The notes below the pieces were generated by a model. The model was not told the DNA's origin, did no database searches, and was given only the letters and a program-made list of their open reading frames with translations. This document shows positions 24,015 through 31,588 of a DNA stretch of 31,588 nucleotides, one piece after another. How positions within the stretch are numbered: the first letter of the stretch is position 1; each line of letters begins with the position of its first letter. Made by a program: the position numbers and the translations under genes. The stretch is taken from assembly GCA_964013895.1 (NCBI GenBank), contig CAXGYF010000021.1:1-31588 (forward strand), in the 5' to 3' direction. Source of the DNA: MedAcidi-G1 sp002713545. Its GTDB lineage: Bacteria > Actinomycetota > Acidimicrobiia > Acidimicrobiales > MedAcidi-G1.

Positions 24015-25102
24015 GTGACTCCAAGCGTGTTCTTGTTATGGGTGGGACACAATTCAATGGTCTGGCCCTTGTTCACGAATTGGTTAGATCAGGTCATAAT
24101 GTGACAATACTTAATAGAGGGCAGACTGAAGCACCTCTCCCTGATGGCATAACTCGGCTGAAAGCTGATCGTAGTGACCCCGATCAGATTCGTAATGTTC
24201 TTAATGGACTCGATTTTGATGTTGTGCAAGATATGACTGCTTATCATCCTGAGGATGTAGCGCTGATGGTTGAGATTTTCTCAGGGAGAATTGAGCACTA
24301 CATTTTTGCGAGCTCAACAGTAATTTACGAAGCGACTGATATTTTGCCTATAACTGAGGATCACCCTAAAGAAAGAGGTGACCCTCAAATTGAGTATGGA
24401 CTGCACAAGTTGTTGTGCCAGGACATCCTTGACGAAGCATATGAAAATGGCTTTCCGGCTACGACAGTTGCTTTCGCGATGGTTTATGGACCTAGAAACA
24501 TTATTCCTGATCGTGAACAAAGAATGTTCGCCCGAATGGAGTCAGGAAGACCGATTTTAATCCCCGGAGATGGAACTACTATCAGTCAAGTTGGTCATGT
24601 TGACGATCAGGCAAGTGCCCTTGAATCCCTGATGTGTAAAACTGTCAGTTTCGGTCGTCTCTATAATCTCACTGGAAACAGTTCTCAATCTGATATTGAT
24701 TATGTAGAAACTACTGCTGATTCAATAGGGCAAAATGCCGAAATGCGTTTTATACCGTCTGAGATAATGGAGCGACTCTGGGATGGTGAGATTGAATTTG
24801 ATTCAGCATCTAACAGCAAGGTGAAAGTGGATATCAGAACCAGTAAAGAAGCTTCACGGAAACAGGCTGCTATTCGTCATCGTTTTCGTTTTACGAGTGT
24901 CATTCCCAGATTAGCTCCAAATATTCACCGTTGGGATCGGGATGTAATGTTCAGCATCGATGCTATTTGCAAAGACACCGGCTGGCAGCCGAAACATAAT
25001 CTGTCAACAATGGCTTCCCAAACCTATAAATGGCATCAAGAAAGTGGTGGTCGAGAATTTGATTGGTCTTATGAAGACCAAATACTCGGTCTGATCTCTT
25101 AA
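24011..25102 (+). CDS. NAD-dependent epimerase/dehydratase-like extended SDR
   Basis: This 363-residue protein has an N-terminal nucleotide-binding motif GGTQFNG (11-17) after VLVM, then NRGQTE, FASSTVIY with Ser101/Ser102 and the catalytic pair Tyr129/Lys133 (YGLHK). Later segments VYGPRN, GQVGHVDDQA-like SQVGHVDDQAS and NLTGNSS follow the extended-SDR pattern. Members act on nucleotide sugars, isoprenoids or aldehyde/alcohol pairs; this divergent one cannot be assigned a substrate. The ATG at 24011 forms an ATGA overlap with the esterase stop, which settles the start against a site 5 codons earlier. The 3' end overlaps the convergent dppF by 4 bases. Its pairing with thiolase and esterase hints at a role in the same catabolic route. 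Confidence 0.8.
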   Translation: MSDSKRVLVMGGTQFNGLALVHELVRSGHNVTILNRGQTEAPLPDGITRLKADRSDPDQIRNVLNGLDFDVVQDMTAYHPEDVALMVEIFSGRIEHYIFASSTVIYEATDILPITEDHPKERGDPQIEYGLHKLLCQDILDEAYENGFPATTVAFAMVYGPRNIIPDREQRMFARMESGRPILIPGDGTTISQVGHVDDQASALESLMCKTVSFGRLYNLTGNSSQSDIDYVETTADSIGQNAEMRFIPSEIMERLWDGEIEFDSASNSKVKVDIRTSKEASRKQAAIRHRFRFTSVIPRLAPNIHRWDRDVMFSIDAICKDTGWQPKHNLSTMASQTYKWHQESGGREFDWSYEDQILGLIS

Positions 25103-26109
25103 TTATTCGTAACAGGAAAGTGGCAGGCCACGAAATGATCTTCGCCTACTTGTTGCATTTCAGGTTCTTTGTCTTCACATATAGCTTGTGCAGATGGACA
25201 TCTGGTTCTGAACCGACAACCTGTTGGGGGATTTATAGGTGATGGCATGTCGTCACCTATTGCTGATTCAGACGCATCAACTGTAGAAGCAGGTTCAGGC
25301 GCTGATGCCAACAAGACCCGAGTATACGGGTGTGCCGGTAAAGAATAAATAGTGTCGGAACTGCCAATCTCACAAATTTTTCCGAGATACATCACTACCA
25401 CCCGGTCACTGACGTTCCTAACTACTGATAGATCATGACTTATAAATAAAAGCGTCAAACCATACTTGTCTTTCATTTCCTCTAAAAGATTTAGTATTTG
25501 CGCTTGAACGGAAACGTCAAGAGCAGAAACAGGCTCATCGCAAATAAGAATTTCAGGATCTAACGCAACAGCTCTGGCTATAGAAATCCGCTGACATTGC
25601 CCACCAGAAAACTCATGTGCTCTTCGATTTGCTGCTATTTCAGGGTCAATACCAACAGATTCAAGAACCTCGTCAACCCTTTCTTGGATTTGTTGTGCGC
25701 TCATGCCCTTGGGCCATATAGTTAGTCCTTCTTTAACTACTTCGCGGACTATTCTTCGGGGATTAAGGGAAGAAATAGGATCTTGGAAAATCATCTGCAA
25801 TTTAGGTCTTACTTTTCTAAGTGCATCTCCCTTTAAGCCTGTGAGTTCAATTGAGTCCCCTTCCGAAGTGACCATCACACTGCCTGACGTCGGCTTGGGG
25901 AGTTGCACTATAGACCGAGCAGTTGTGGACTTACCACATCCTGATTCACCAACAATTCCGAGTGTTTCGCCTTTTTTGACGTCAAAGCTGACATCAGAGA
26001 CTGCATGAACGATTTCGTTCCGACCTACAGAAAATTCCATTACTAAGTTCTCAACACTTAGAACTATGTCATCATCATCACGCAACTGAGCCACTCCACT
26101 ACCAGCCAT
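25099..26109 (-). CDS. dppF: Oligopeptide/dipeptide ABC transporter ATPase (DppF/OppF-like)
   Basis: This 336-residue cytoplasmic ATPase is the second of two for a peptide-type importer. Walker A is GESGCGKS (54-61), the signature FSGGQCQR, Walker B LICDEPVSALD, and the C-terminal oligopeptide extension GCRFRTRCPSAQAIC with further Cys ends in HFVACHFP. The Cys set is typical of this family and in DppD-type proteins can bind an iron-sulfur cluster. The ATG overlaps the stop of dppD by one base (TGATG). It is the last gene of dppBCDF. Substrates of the family range over peptides, nickel, and sugars; the binding protein upstream must decide. Confidence 0.9.
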   Translation of the reverse strand: MAGSGVAQLRDDDDIVLSVENLVMEFSVGRNEIVHAVSDVSFDVKKGETLGIVGESGCGKSTTARSIVQLPKPTSGSVMVTSEGDSIELTGLKGDALRKVRPKLQMIFQDPISSLNPRRIVREVVKEGLTIWPKGMSAQQIQERVDEVLESVGIDPEIAANRRAHEFSGGQCQRISIARAVALDPEILICDEPVSALDVSVQAQILNLLEEMKDKYGLTLLFISHDLSVVRNVSDRVVVMYLGKICEIGSSDTIYSLPAHPYTRVLLASAPEPASTVDASESAIGDDMPSPINPPTGCRFRTRCPSAQAICEDKEPEMQQVGEDHFVACHFPVTNN

Positions 26110-27194
26110 CAGAGCTCTCCTGTATCTCTACGAACTGCGGGTATTTCAAATTCTTTCATGTCTAAACCTGCAGGCGTGTAACCCGCATTCTGATTAGCCT
26201 CTCTCGCATTAATGCCTTCCGGCGTACCCACCGGATTATGGCATGCGCAAAAGTGCCCCTCTCCTTGCTCAACTAGTGGTGGCATCTCAGTTAAACACTC
26301 ACTAGTGGAATAGCGGCATCTCTGAACGAATGGGCAACCTATAATTTTACCTATTACCTCTGGCGGTTTGCCTGGGATAGGAACAAGTCTCGTATGGCTT
26401 GGAGTGTCGATCCTTGGGATTGTTGCATTCAGAGCTTCCGTGTAGGGATGTAGTCCATCACATTCGAAGAGAGTAGGAGTTGGAGCCTCTTCCATCGTTC
26501 GACCTCCGTACATGACCATGATTTCATCTGTGCGCCCTTTTACGACTCCAAGGTCATGCGTTATGAGAATCATCGACATGCCACGCTCTTTGCGAAGATC
26601 GTCTAAAAGGTCCAAAATATGCTTTTGGACTGTGACGTCTAAGGCAGTTGTGGGTTCATCAGCTATTAAAAGCCTTGGTCCGCATGCCAAAGCTATGGCG
26701 ATCACAACCCTTTGTCTGAGACCTCCAGAAAGTTCATGTGGATATTGTCGAAGCCGTTTAGCAGGTTCTGGAATTCCTACTTGTTCAAGTAAATCTCCAG
26801 CTTCGGCCATAGCTTCATTGCGACTTCGGTTCATATGAACACGCAGTGACTCAGCAATCTGCTCACCTACGCGTTTAACCGGGTTCAAAGAAGTCATCGG
26901 GTCTTGAAAAATCATGGTCATTTCTACACCCCAGAAATGTTTTTCTTTCTTTCCAGCAATTTCTCTTAAATCTCTTCCGTCAAATTTCATTGAACCTTCC
27001 ACTTGCGCATAAGAAGGCAAAAGATTCATCAGTGTTTTGGCGGTAACAGATTTACCGGATCCGGATTCACCTACAATTCCTATTGATTTCCCGGGTTCAA
27101 GATCAAATGAAACTCCGTCAACCGCTCGCACGGAGCCTTGTTCAGTTAAAAAACTGACATGAAGATCTTCAACAGAAACTAATGGGGCAGACAT
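26109..27194 (-). CDS. dppD: Oligopeptide/dipeptide ABC transporter ATPase (DppD/OppD-like)
   Basis: This 361-residue ATPase pairs with DppF. Walker A is GESGSGKS (42-49), then LSGGLRQR, LLIADEPTTALD, the switch ILITHDLGVV and a C-terminal oligopeptide domain with GCPFVQRCRYSTSEC. The ATG at 27194 is supported by a GGGGGAGG ribosome site (27201-27208) 6 bases away, so the TTG two codons upstream is rejected. It begins two bases after the dppC stop and shares TGATG with dppF. The tail after the Cys cluster continues for about 40 residues with an Asn-rich stretch, slightly longer than usual. Confidence 0.9.
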   Translation of the reverse strand: MSAPLVSVEDLHVSFLTEQGSVRAVDGVSFDLEPGKSIGIVGESGSGKSVTAKTLMNLLPSYAQVEGSMKFDGRDLREIAGKKEKHFWGVEMTMIFQDPMTSLNPVKRVGEQIAESLRVHMNRSRNEAMAEAGDLLEQVGIPEPAKRLRQYPHELSGGLRQRVVIAIALACGPRLLIADEPTTALDVTVQKHILDLLDDLRKERGMSMILITHDLGVVKGRTDEIMVMYGGRTMEEAPTPTLFECDGLHPYTEALNATIPRIDTPSHTRLVPIPGKPPEVIGKIIGCPFVQRCRYSTSECLTEMPPLVEQGEGHFCACHNPVGTPEGINAREANQNAGYTPAGLDMKEFEIPAVRRDTGEL

Positions 27195-27196
27195 TA

Positions 27197-28084
27197 TCAA
27201 CCTCCCCCGATTCCTATTTCACGCACGTCAAAGAAATCTCTTAACCTGTCACCTGCATAGTTAAGTGACATCACTGTTAAAAACATTATTCCTATAGGAA
27301 ACATTGAAACCCATGGCGCTTTTTGAAGAGTTCTAGAAGCAGATCCCAAAACAATCATCTTTCCCCAAGAAAATCCTTCTTCAACCGAAAGTCCTAAAAA
27401 TGCAAGCCCTCCTTCTCCGACAATCGCCAGGGCCATACCTAAAAACGCCAGGGCTCCCATTGGGATAGTCACATTAGGAAGAATTTCTCGAATCATGATT
27501 CTCCGATTGGTGGATCCTAGAATTCTTGATGCCGCCACGAACTCTCTTTCAGCAGTAGCAATTGTGATTGCTCGCGCTAAACGTGCAATTGGTGCAACAC
27601 CTACGACTCCAACTGTTAAACAAACAACTGCGAGTGTCTGACCTAAAAGTGAAATAATCAAAAGTGCGAGCACCAAACCCGGGAAAGCAAAGAGTATGAA
27701 AATTATGATAGAGAGCAATTTATCGGTCGCACCTTTGAAAAAACCTGCAACGATCCCTATGGGTCCCCCAACGATGAATCCAAAAACTATCGCGAAAAAC
27801 CCTACAGTGAGAGAAATTCTAGAACCCCAAATTGTTCTGGAGAACATATCTCGACCATTAGTATCAGTACCGAACCAATTATCCCAGTTTGGAGCGTCAA
27901 GGCGTCCCCCCACTCCTGTCTGATCCGGATCGGGGATGGGCAAAATGGGCGCTAAGAAAGCTGCCATAATTACCAAAACCATCCATCCAATGGAAACCCA
28001 AAAACCAAAACCGATTTTACGTTTATCCATTTTCTCATTTTCCAGATTGGACAAATCTAGATTCTCACGGTTATCAGGTTTCAC
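27197..28084 (-). CDS. dppC: Peptide-type ABC transporter permease (DppC/OppC-like)
   Basis: This 295-residue inner-membrane protein has about six transmembrane helices: the first near residues 26-48, then five in the permease core with the EAA motif ASRILGSTNRRIMIREILPN contacting an ATPase. WFGTDTNGRDMFSRTIWGSR is the DppC-specific periplasmic signature. The GTG at 28084 is chosen because GAGGG (28091-28095) lies 6 bases upstream, and it overlaps the dppB stop by 11 bases; an ATG 18 codons inside is a weaker alternative. It forms the membrane channel with DppB. Confidence 0.9.
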   Translation of the reverse strand: MKPDNRENLDLSNLENEKMDKRKIGFGFWVSIGWMVLVIMAAFLAPILPIPDPDQTGVGGRLDAPNWDNWFGTDTNGRDMFSRTIWGSRISLTVGFFAIVFGFIVGGPIGIVAGFFKGATDKLLSIIIFILFAFPGLVLALLIISLLGQTLAVVCLTVGVVGVAPIARLARAITIATAEREFVAASRILGSTNRRIMIREILPNVTIPMGALAFLGMALAIVGEGGLAFLGLSVEEGFSWGKMIVLGSASRTLQKAPWVSMFPIGIMFLTVMSLNYAGDRLRDFFDVREIGIGGG

Positions 28085-29078
28085 GGCTTACCCTCGGATC
28101 AATAACGGAATAAAAAATGTCAACAATGAAGTTGATTGCTATGAAGGATGAGGAAATTATAGTGACTAATCCAAGTACAAGTGGAAAATCATCCCTAATG
28201 ACGGCTTCAACAAAAGTTCTTCCCAATCCTGGGATTACGAAAATTTGTTCAACAACTAACGCTCCGCCTATCAGTCCTCCAGTACTTAAACCAAAAACTG
28301 TCACCAAAGAGAAAAGCGAAGGTCGTAGAACGTGGCGAAACATTATCCAACGATCCGAAAGTCCTTTAGCTTTTGCCATAAGAACAAAATCTTCCTGCAA
28401 AGTTGTTATCAGATCTGTTCTTAATAGACGAAAGTAGGTAGCGGCTAGAGGAAGAGCTAGCGTCATCCCTGGCAGAACGGTCGATCGTAAACGAGTGAAA
28501 AAGTCATCATCTTCGTACCGGCTTGGGAATATCTGCCATTTGACTACAAATAAGTAGAAGAGGATCACACCAAGTGCAAAATTTGGTAGAGAAATAAAAC
28601 CAAAAGAAGAGACTGTAGCTGATTTATCGAATGCACGATTTGCTTTATACGCAGCTCTAATAGCTGCAGGAACCGCTATAACAAGAGCAAAAATTTCTGC
28701 AACTACCATGAGAAATATTGATTTTGGTAGTCGGTTCCCAATAATTGTAGTAACGGGCATTGAGTTTTTGAATGAAACCCCGAGGTCACCTTGAACAACA
28801 TCTCCAACCCATCTCACGTAACGAACAGGTAGAGGATCATTCAAGTGATACTTTTCTCTTGCCGCTTCTACAACTTCGCAGTCACCTACATCTGTCCCCC
28901 CCTGACCAGAAACGTCTTCGATCTCTCCTGCGCTAACAGCATCACAATCAACTGAAGCAACGAAACCAACGACATTGAACAACGGGTCTCCCAAATAGTT
29001 CATCGCGGCAAAAGCTAAAAAAGTCGCTGCGATAATCACAGAAACCATTTGTGCTATGCGCTTTAAAAGAAAACCCAT
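28074..29078 (-). CDS. dppB: Peptide-type ABC transporter permease (DppB/OppB-like) with Cys-bearing extracytoplasmic insertion
   Basis: This 334-residue permease starts with the usual MGFLLKRIAQMVSVIIAATF membrane helix and NYLGDP. The first periplasmic loop then carries an extra stretch (about residues 38-68) rich in Asp, Glu, Gly and Val with Cys45 and Cys67, before the normal EAAREKYHLNDPLPVRYVRW and GDLGVSF segments. The permease core with MAKAKGLSDRWIMFRHVLRP (EAA loop) is ordinary. A poly-G ribosome site precedes the ATG. It is the first gene of dppBCDF, 143 bases after the binding-protein gene, across a strong terminator. The insertion could form a disulfide and contact the unusual binding protein; that is inference. 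Confidence 0.9.
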   Translation of the reverse strand: MGFLLKRIAQMVSVIIAATFLAFAAMNYLGDPLFNVVGFVASVDCDAVSAGEIEDVSGQGGTDVGDCEVVEAAREKYHLNDPLPVRYVRWVGDVVQGDLGVSFKNSMPVTTIIGNRLPKSIFLMVVAEIFALVIAVPAAIRAAYKANRAFDKSATVSSFGFISLPNFALGVILFYLFVVKWQIFPSRYEDDDFFTRLRSTVLPGMTLALPLAATYFRLLRTDLITTLQEDFVLMAKAKGLSDRWIMFRHVLRPSLFSLVTVFGLSTGGLIGGALVVEQIFVIPGLGRTFVEAVIRDDFPLVLGLVTIISSSFIAINFIVDIFYSVIDPRVSRET

Positions 29079-29104
29079 TTCCCCCCACCCATGGTCAAGA
29101 TAGA

Positions 29105-29134
29105 TACGTAGAAGTTCGATGTTAGCGCTGACAA
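29105..29134 (-). promoter_or_regulatory. Weak candidate promoter for dppBCDF
   Basis: On the minus strand TTGTCA (29134-29129) and TACGTA (29110-29105) are 18 bases apart in the spacer between the terminator and dppB. The -35 is good and the -10 poor. A local promoter is expected here if the upstream terminator is efficient. Confidence 0.25.
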
Positions 29135-29160
29135 AGACTAAATCTCCATCCGCTTATAAA

Positions 29161-29199
29161 GAAAAAATAAAAGGGCGGCTGACATAGTCAGCCGCCCTT
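29161..29199 (-). terminator. Strong Rho-independent terminator between the binding-protein gene and dppBCDF
   Basis: A perfect 13-pair inverted repeat, 29171-29183 with 29187-29199, GC-rich (GGGCGGCTGAC arm) with a 3-base loop, is followed on the minus strand by TTATTTTTTC. It lies 22 bases after the stop codon of the tandem binding-protein gene. It should end most transcripts there, with partial readthrough or a separate promoter for the transporter genes. Confidence 0.92.
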
Positions 29200-29221
29200 A
29201 AATCATTGAGTTTGACTCTAA

Positions 29222-31588
29222 TTACTCTTCAAACCACATGGTGGAGTAACTTCCGTATCCGCCACCAGTTCCTCGACAATATGGCTCTGTCCCATCAGGG
29301 AACTTAAAGTCACAAGCTCCCCTTACCTTGGGATCATAAGTTGCATTCCACAAGGTGTGAGTAAGCATCACGTATGTGTAGCTTTCCTGCACATTTACGG
29401 CAACGTCTTTCCATGCTTGAACAACCGCATCACGATCGGTATTGCCTCGTGCTTCGAAAATAATCTCGTCACGTTCTGGTGAGCAATAACGCGGCCAGTT
29501 AAGTGACAAGAATCCGATTGCGTCACAGACGATCCATACACCATCACCATCCGGGTTACGGGCTCCCATCTGTCTCCAGGTTAGGAAGTCGAACTGACCG
29601 ATTGCTGTCTGCGTTATGTGATCATCTTGCAAAAGCATGTCTTTAGTTACGTTGAAGTAAGGCTCATACCCTGCGGCAAGAACATCAAATATTCGATCCT
29701 GAATAACCGATGGGCCTGAGTACTGGAATTCCATATTGATCTTTCCATCACTGCAGTTGTCAGGATTATCCCCGCAATATTCTGCAACTAGCGGAGCAGC
29801 CATTTCTGGCATATCTGCCTCCTGCTTAACATCAGGATTATGGAAAATCGACTCTGGTGGGAACCAGGAATCAGCTGATCTGAGCTCGCCTTGACCTATG
29901 AATTCCAAATAGTCGGCCTTAGCAGTTGCGTAAGTCAGAGCTTTTCGTGCACGAATGTCATCGAATGGAGCCTTTGAGGTGTTCATCATCGCGAATGTTT
30001 CCTCACCAAGGTCTTGTTCGACAACCTGATATCCGTCATCTGCTAGATCTCTCAGGATCATAGCTGCATCAATGCTTGAGGTGGATACACCATCAAGGTC
30101 ACCTGCCTCCATTGCTCCTGCGCCAAGTTCACTATCTGTGTAAACATAGAACTCTATTGCATCGAGGAGAACTTCTCCTGCTGCCAAATGGTCGTTGTAC
30201 CACCAATTAGGGTTCTTAACTACACGAGTCATCAAGTCTTGCTCACGGCTGTCCATCATGAACGCTCCGGTGCCTACAGGCATCTGGTTCAAGGCTGGAT
30301 CGTCAAGAGCTGCCTGCATATAAGCGAGTGAAGGAATATAGCCGAGCTGACCTGAGAAGTAAGTCGGGAAGTCAACATGAGGTCGTAACGCATAGAAACG
30401 TACAGTCATGTCATCTACTACTTCTACTGCTCCTCCTTCTCTTGCTGTATCTAAGACTGGCTTAAGAGCAAGTGAGATGAGAGGATCAGCTAGCTGTCTT
30501 TCCACGGCGAATGCAACCGTTGCAGCGTCAAGCATTGTGCCATCATGGAACTCTACGTTTTCACGTATCTTAAAGTCCCATTGCGTAAGGTCATCATTTG
30601 CTTCCCATGACTCTGCAAGACCGCCAACGAACACGCATGCGCAGGGGTCATCTGTTACCCAAACAAGTGTGTCAAAAATGGCACCAGCCATCATGTGACC
30701 GGAAATTGCAAACCGGTTAACTGTTGGATTGATTCCGTCACTTTCAGCTTCCATCATGAGTCGAAGCGTTCCACCAGCTACTGGCACAACCTCAGGCTCT
30801 GCGTAAGCTCCGTCGCCAATATCGTCGTAAGTGACTGTAAAGGCGTCAGTAAAGTATTTGGAACCTAGTTCAAACAGGCTTCCATCTGCTTTCATTGAAG
30901 AGATAGCTGCATTAAATGGAGCTACTAGATCTGAACCATTAGGGAATGGAACTCCTAGTTCGTCTGCGCTAAGCACACCTTCTAGTAGTTCAAGTGATTC
31001 AGCGTTTTCACCCTGATATCCCTGTCCAGCAGTTTCGTCCATGATCACAGAATCACAATCGCCTGATAGTAGAGCTTGAACAGCGAAGCCGAATGTCTCA
31101 AAGAGGATCACACGATCTTCACCGAAGTTTGCTATAGCTGTTTCGGCGTTTGTTGTTCCTGTCTGTGAACAAACTGTCAGTTCATCCATTTGACCGAATT
31201 CTTCGAGACTTGCGAAACGATCTTCACCCAATCCGACAATGAGTCTCTGGTCGACACTTATGTAGCTGTCTGTGAAATCTAGAGTTTCTTCTCTCTCTGC
31301 TGTGATAGTAATTCCGCCACCTGCGGTGTCGAATGTTCCATCACCCACAGATTGAATCGTTGCTTCCCATGCAAACTCTGTGTAATCAAGTTCGCAATTA
31401 AGACGATTACAGATCTCACCGAAGAAATCGTAGTCAAAGCCACCGATTTCACCAGTTTCTGCGTCCACATAGTTGTAAGGCAGGTAGGCGTTTTCGATAG
31501 CTACTGACACTGTTCGTCCACCCAAATCAGGCAAAGCAACTTCTTCTGCTGCCTCGATTGCTGGTCCTTCGATTGTTTCTGGTGTGTC
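29222..31588 (-). CDS. Tandem periplasmic binding protein: SBP_bac_3 (amino-acid type) fused to SBP_bac_5 (oligopeptide type), N-terminus outside window
   Basis: The frame stays open to the right edge, so the signal peptide is not seen; the first visible residues are an acidic linker. Counting from the TTG at 31534, residues 7-231 match amino-acid-binding proteins: PYNYVDAETGEIGGFDYDFF, GGGITITAEREETLDFTDSY with carboxylate-binding Arg81 and VIMDETAG with Asp166. After an acidic, Pro-containing spacer (232-253), residues 254-770 match the DppA/OppA family: GGTLRLMMEAESDGINP, LAESWEANDDLTQWDFKIRE, VEFHDGTMLDAATVAFAVER and PVGTGAFMMD. No stop or frameshift separates them. Cys is frequent in both halves, suggesting disulfides. 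It precedes dppBCDF and should feed that importer. Both ligands are unknown. Fusion of the two families is unusual. Confidence 0.88.
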   Translation of the reverse strand, partial: DTPETIEGPAIEAAEEVALPDLGGRTVSVAIENAYLPYNYVDAETGEIGGFDYDFFGEICNRLNCELDYTEFAWEATIQSVGDGTFDTAGGGITITAEREETLDFTDSYISVDQRLIVGLGEDRFASLEEFGQMDELTVCSQTGTTNAETAIANFGEDRVILFETFGFAVQALLSGDCDSVIMDETAGQGYQGENAESLELLEGVLSADELGVPFPNGSDLVAPFNAAISSMKADGSLFELGSKYFTDAFTVTYDDIGDGAYAEPEVVPVAGGTLRLMMEAESDGINPTVNRFAISGHMMAGAIFDTLVWVTDDPCACVFVGGLAESWEANDDLTQWDFKIRENVEFHDGTMLDAATVAFAVERQLADPLISLALKPVLDTAREGGAVEVVDDMTVRFYALRPHVDFPTYFSGQLGYIPSLAYMQAALDDPALNQMPVGTGAFMMDSREQDLMTRVVKNPNWWYNDHLAAGEVLLDAIEFYVYTDSELGAGAMEAGDLDGVSTSSIDAAMILRDLADDGYQVVEQDLGEETFAMMNTSKAPFDDIRARKALTYATAKADYLEFIGQGELRSADSWFPPESIFHNPDVKQEADMPEMAAPLVAEYCGDNPDNCSDGKINMEFQYSGPSVIQDRIFDVLAAGYEPYFNVTKDMLLQDDHITQTAIGQFDFLTWRQMGARNPDGDGVWIVCDAIGFLSLNWPRYCSPERDEIIFEARGNTDRDAVVQAWKDVAVNVQESYTYVMLTHTLWNATYDPKVRGACDFKFPDGTEPYCRGTGGGYGSYSTMWFEE

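Noticed and set aside
1..31588. Mobile elements, CRISPR, tRNA or phage genes
   Set aside because: All gaps are under about 210 bases and contain no tandem spacers, cloverleaf or transposase-like sequence; no integrase or insertion-sequence ends were seen.

Overview
The window reads as one contiguous, very gene-dense stretch of a low-to-moderate GC bacterial chromosome (about 40% GC by eye). It holds 28 protein-coding genes, two of them cut by the window edges, and no intergenic gap reaches 300 bases. Many genes are coupled by ATGA, TGATG or short overlaps, and several start at GTG or TTG. An actinobacterium is the best guess, most likely a marine Acidimicrobiia-type lineage. The reasons are an actinobacterial-style CysQ, a TIGR03085/mycothiol-type protein, a compact cobalamin riboswitch of the AAGTCAGACC form, a Thr-rich extracytoplasmic linker, and a wealth of CoA-ester genes. 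This taxonomic call is inference. I saw no tRNA, rRNA, CRISPR array, transposase, integrase or phage gene.

Left part (1-5119). On the minus strand, cysQ is followed by a hairpin terminator. Then comes a vitamin B12 uptake operon, btuF-btuC-btuD, behind a cobalamin riboswitch whose kissing-loop hairpin and Shine-Dalgarno sequestration can be traced by eye. A truncated haloalkane dehalogenase of subfamily II lies just downstream. fabH starts the plus-strand genes.

Plus-strand housekeeping block (4184-8880). fabH, an ABC-F ATPase of the Uup type, surE, and a second haloalkane dehalogenase of a different subfamily (I, DhlA-like). The last gene overlaps a convergent SDR gene by 8 bases.

Middle (8873-14804). 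An SDR, a small flavodoxin-like protein, a minus-strand plsC-eamA-rarD operon (acyltransferase plus two drug/metabolite exporters), and a 675-residue exported protein joining a YceI domain, an unrecognised His/Cys-rich domain and a C-terminal amicyanin-like blue-copper domain.

CoA/catabolic region (14832-25102). A minus-strand operon encodes an acyl-CoA synthetase, a carotenoid (or stilbene) cleavage oxygenase and a TIGR03085 protein. A MaoC hydratase gene is divergent from it. A CaiB CoA-transferase/SDR pair stands back to back with a plus-strand operon for thiolase, type-B carboxylesterase and an NAD-dependent epimerase-like protein. Together they supply activation, hydration, 3-hydroxyacyl oxidation and thiolysis, but no acyl-CoA dehydrogenase is present in the window.

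Right part (25099-31588). A complete oligopeptide/nickel-type ABC importer (permeases dppB and dppC, ATPases dppD and dppF) is preceded, across a very strong terminator, by its likely binding-protein gene. That gene encodes two different periplasmic binding-protein domains in tandem, an amino-acid type (SBP_bac_3) followed by an oligopeptide type (SBP_bac_5). This, the YceI-cupredoxin fusion, the riboswitch and the paired dehalogenases are the main points of interest.
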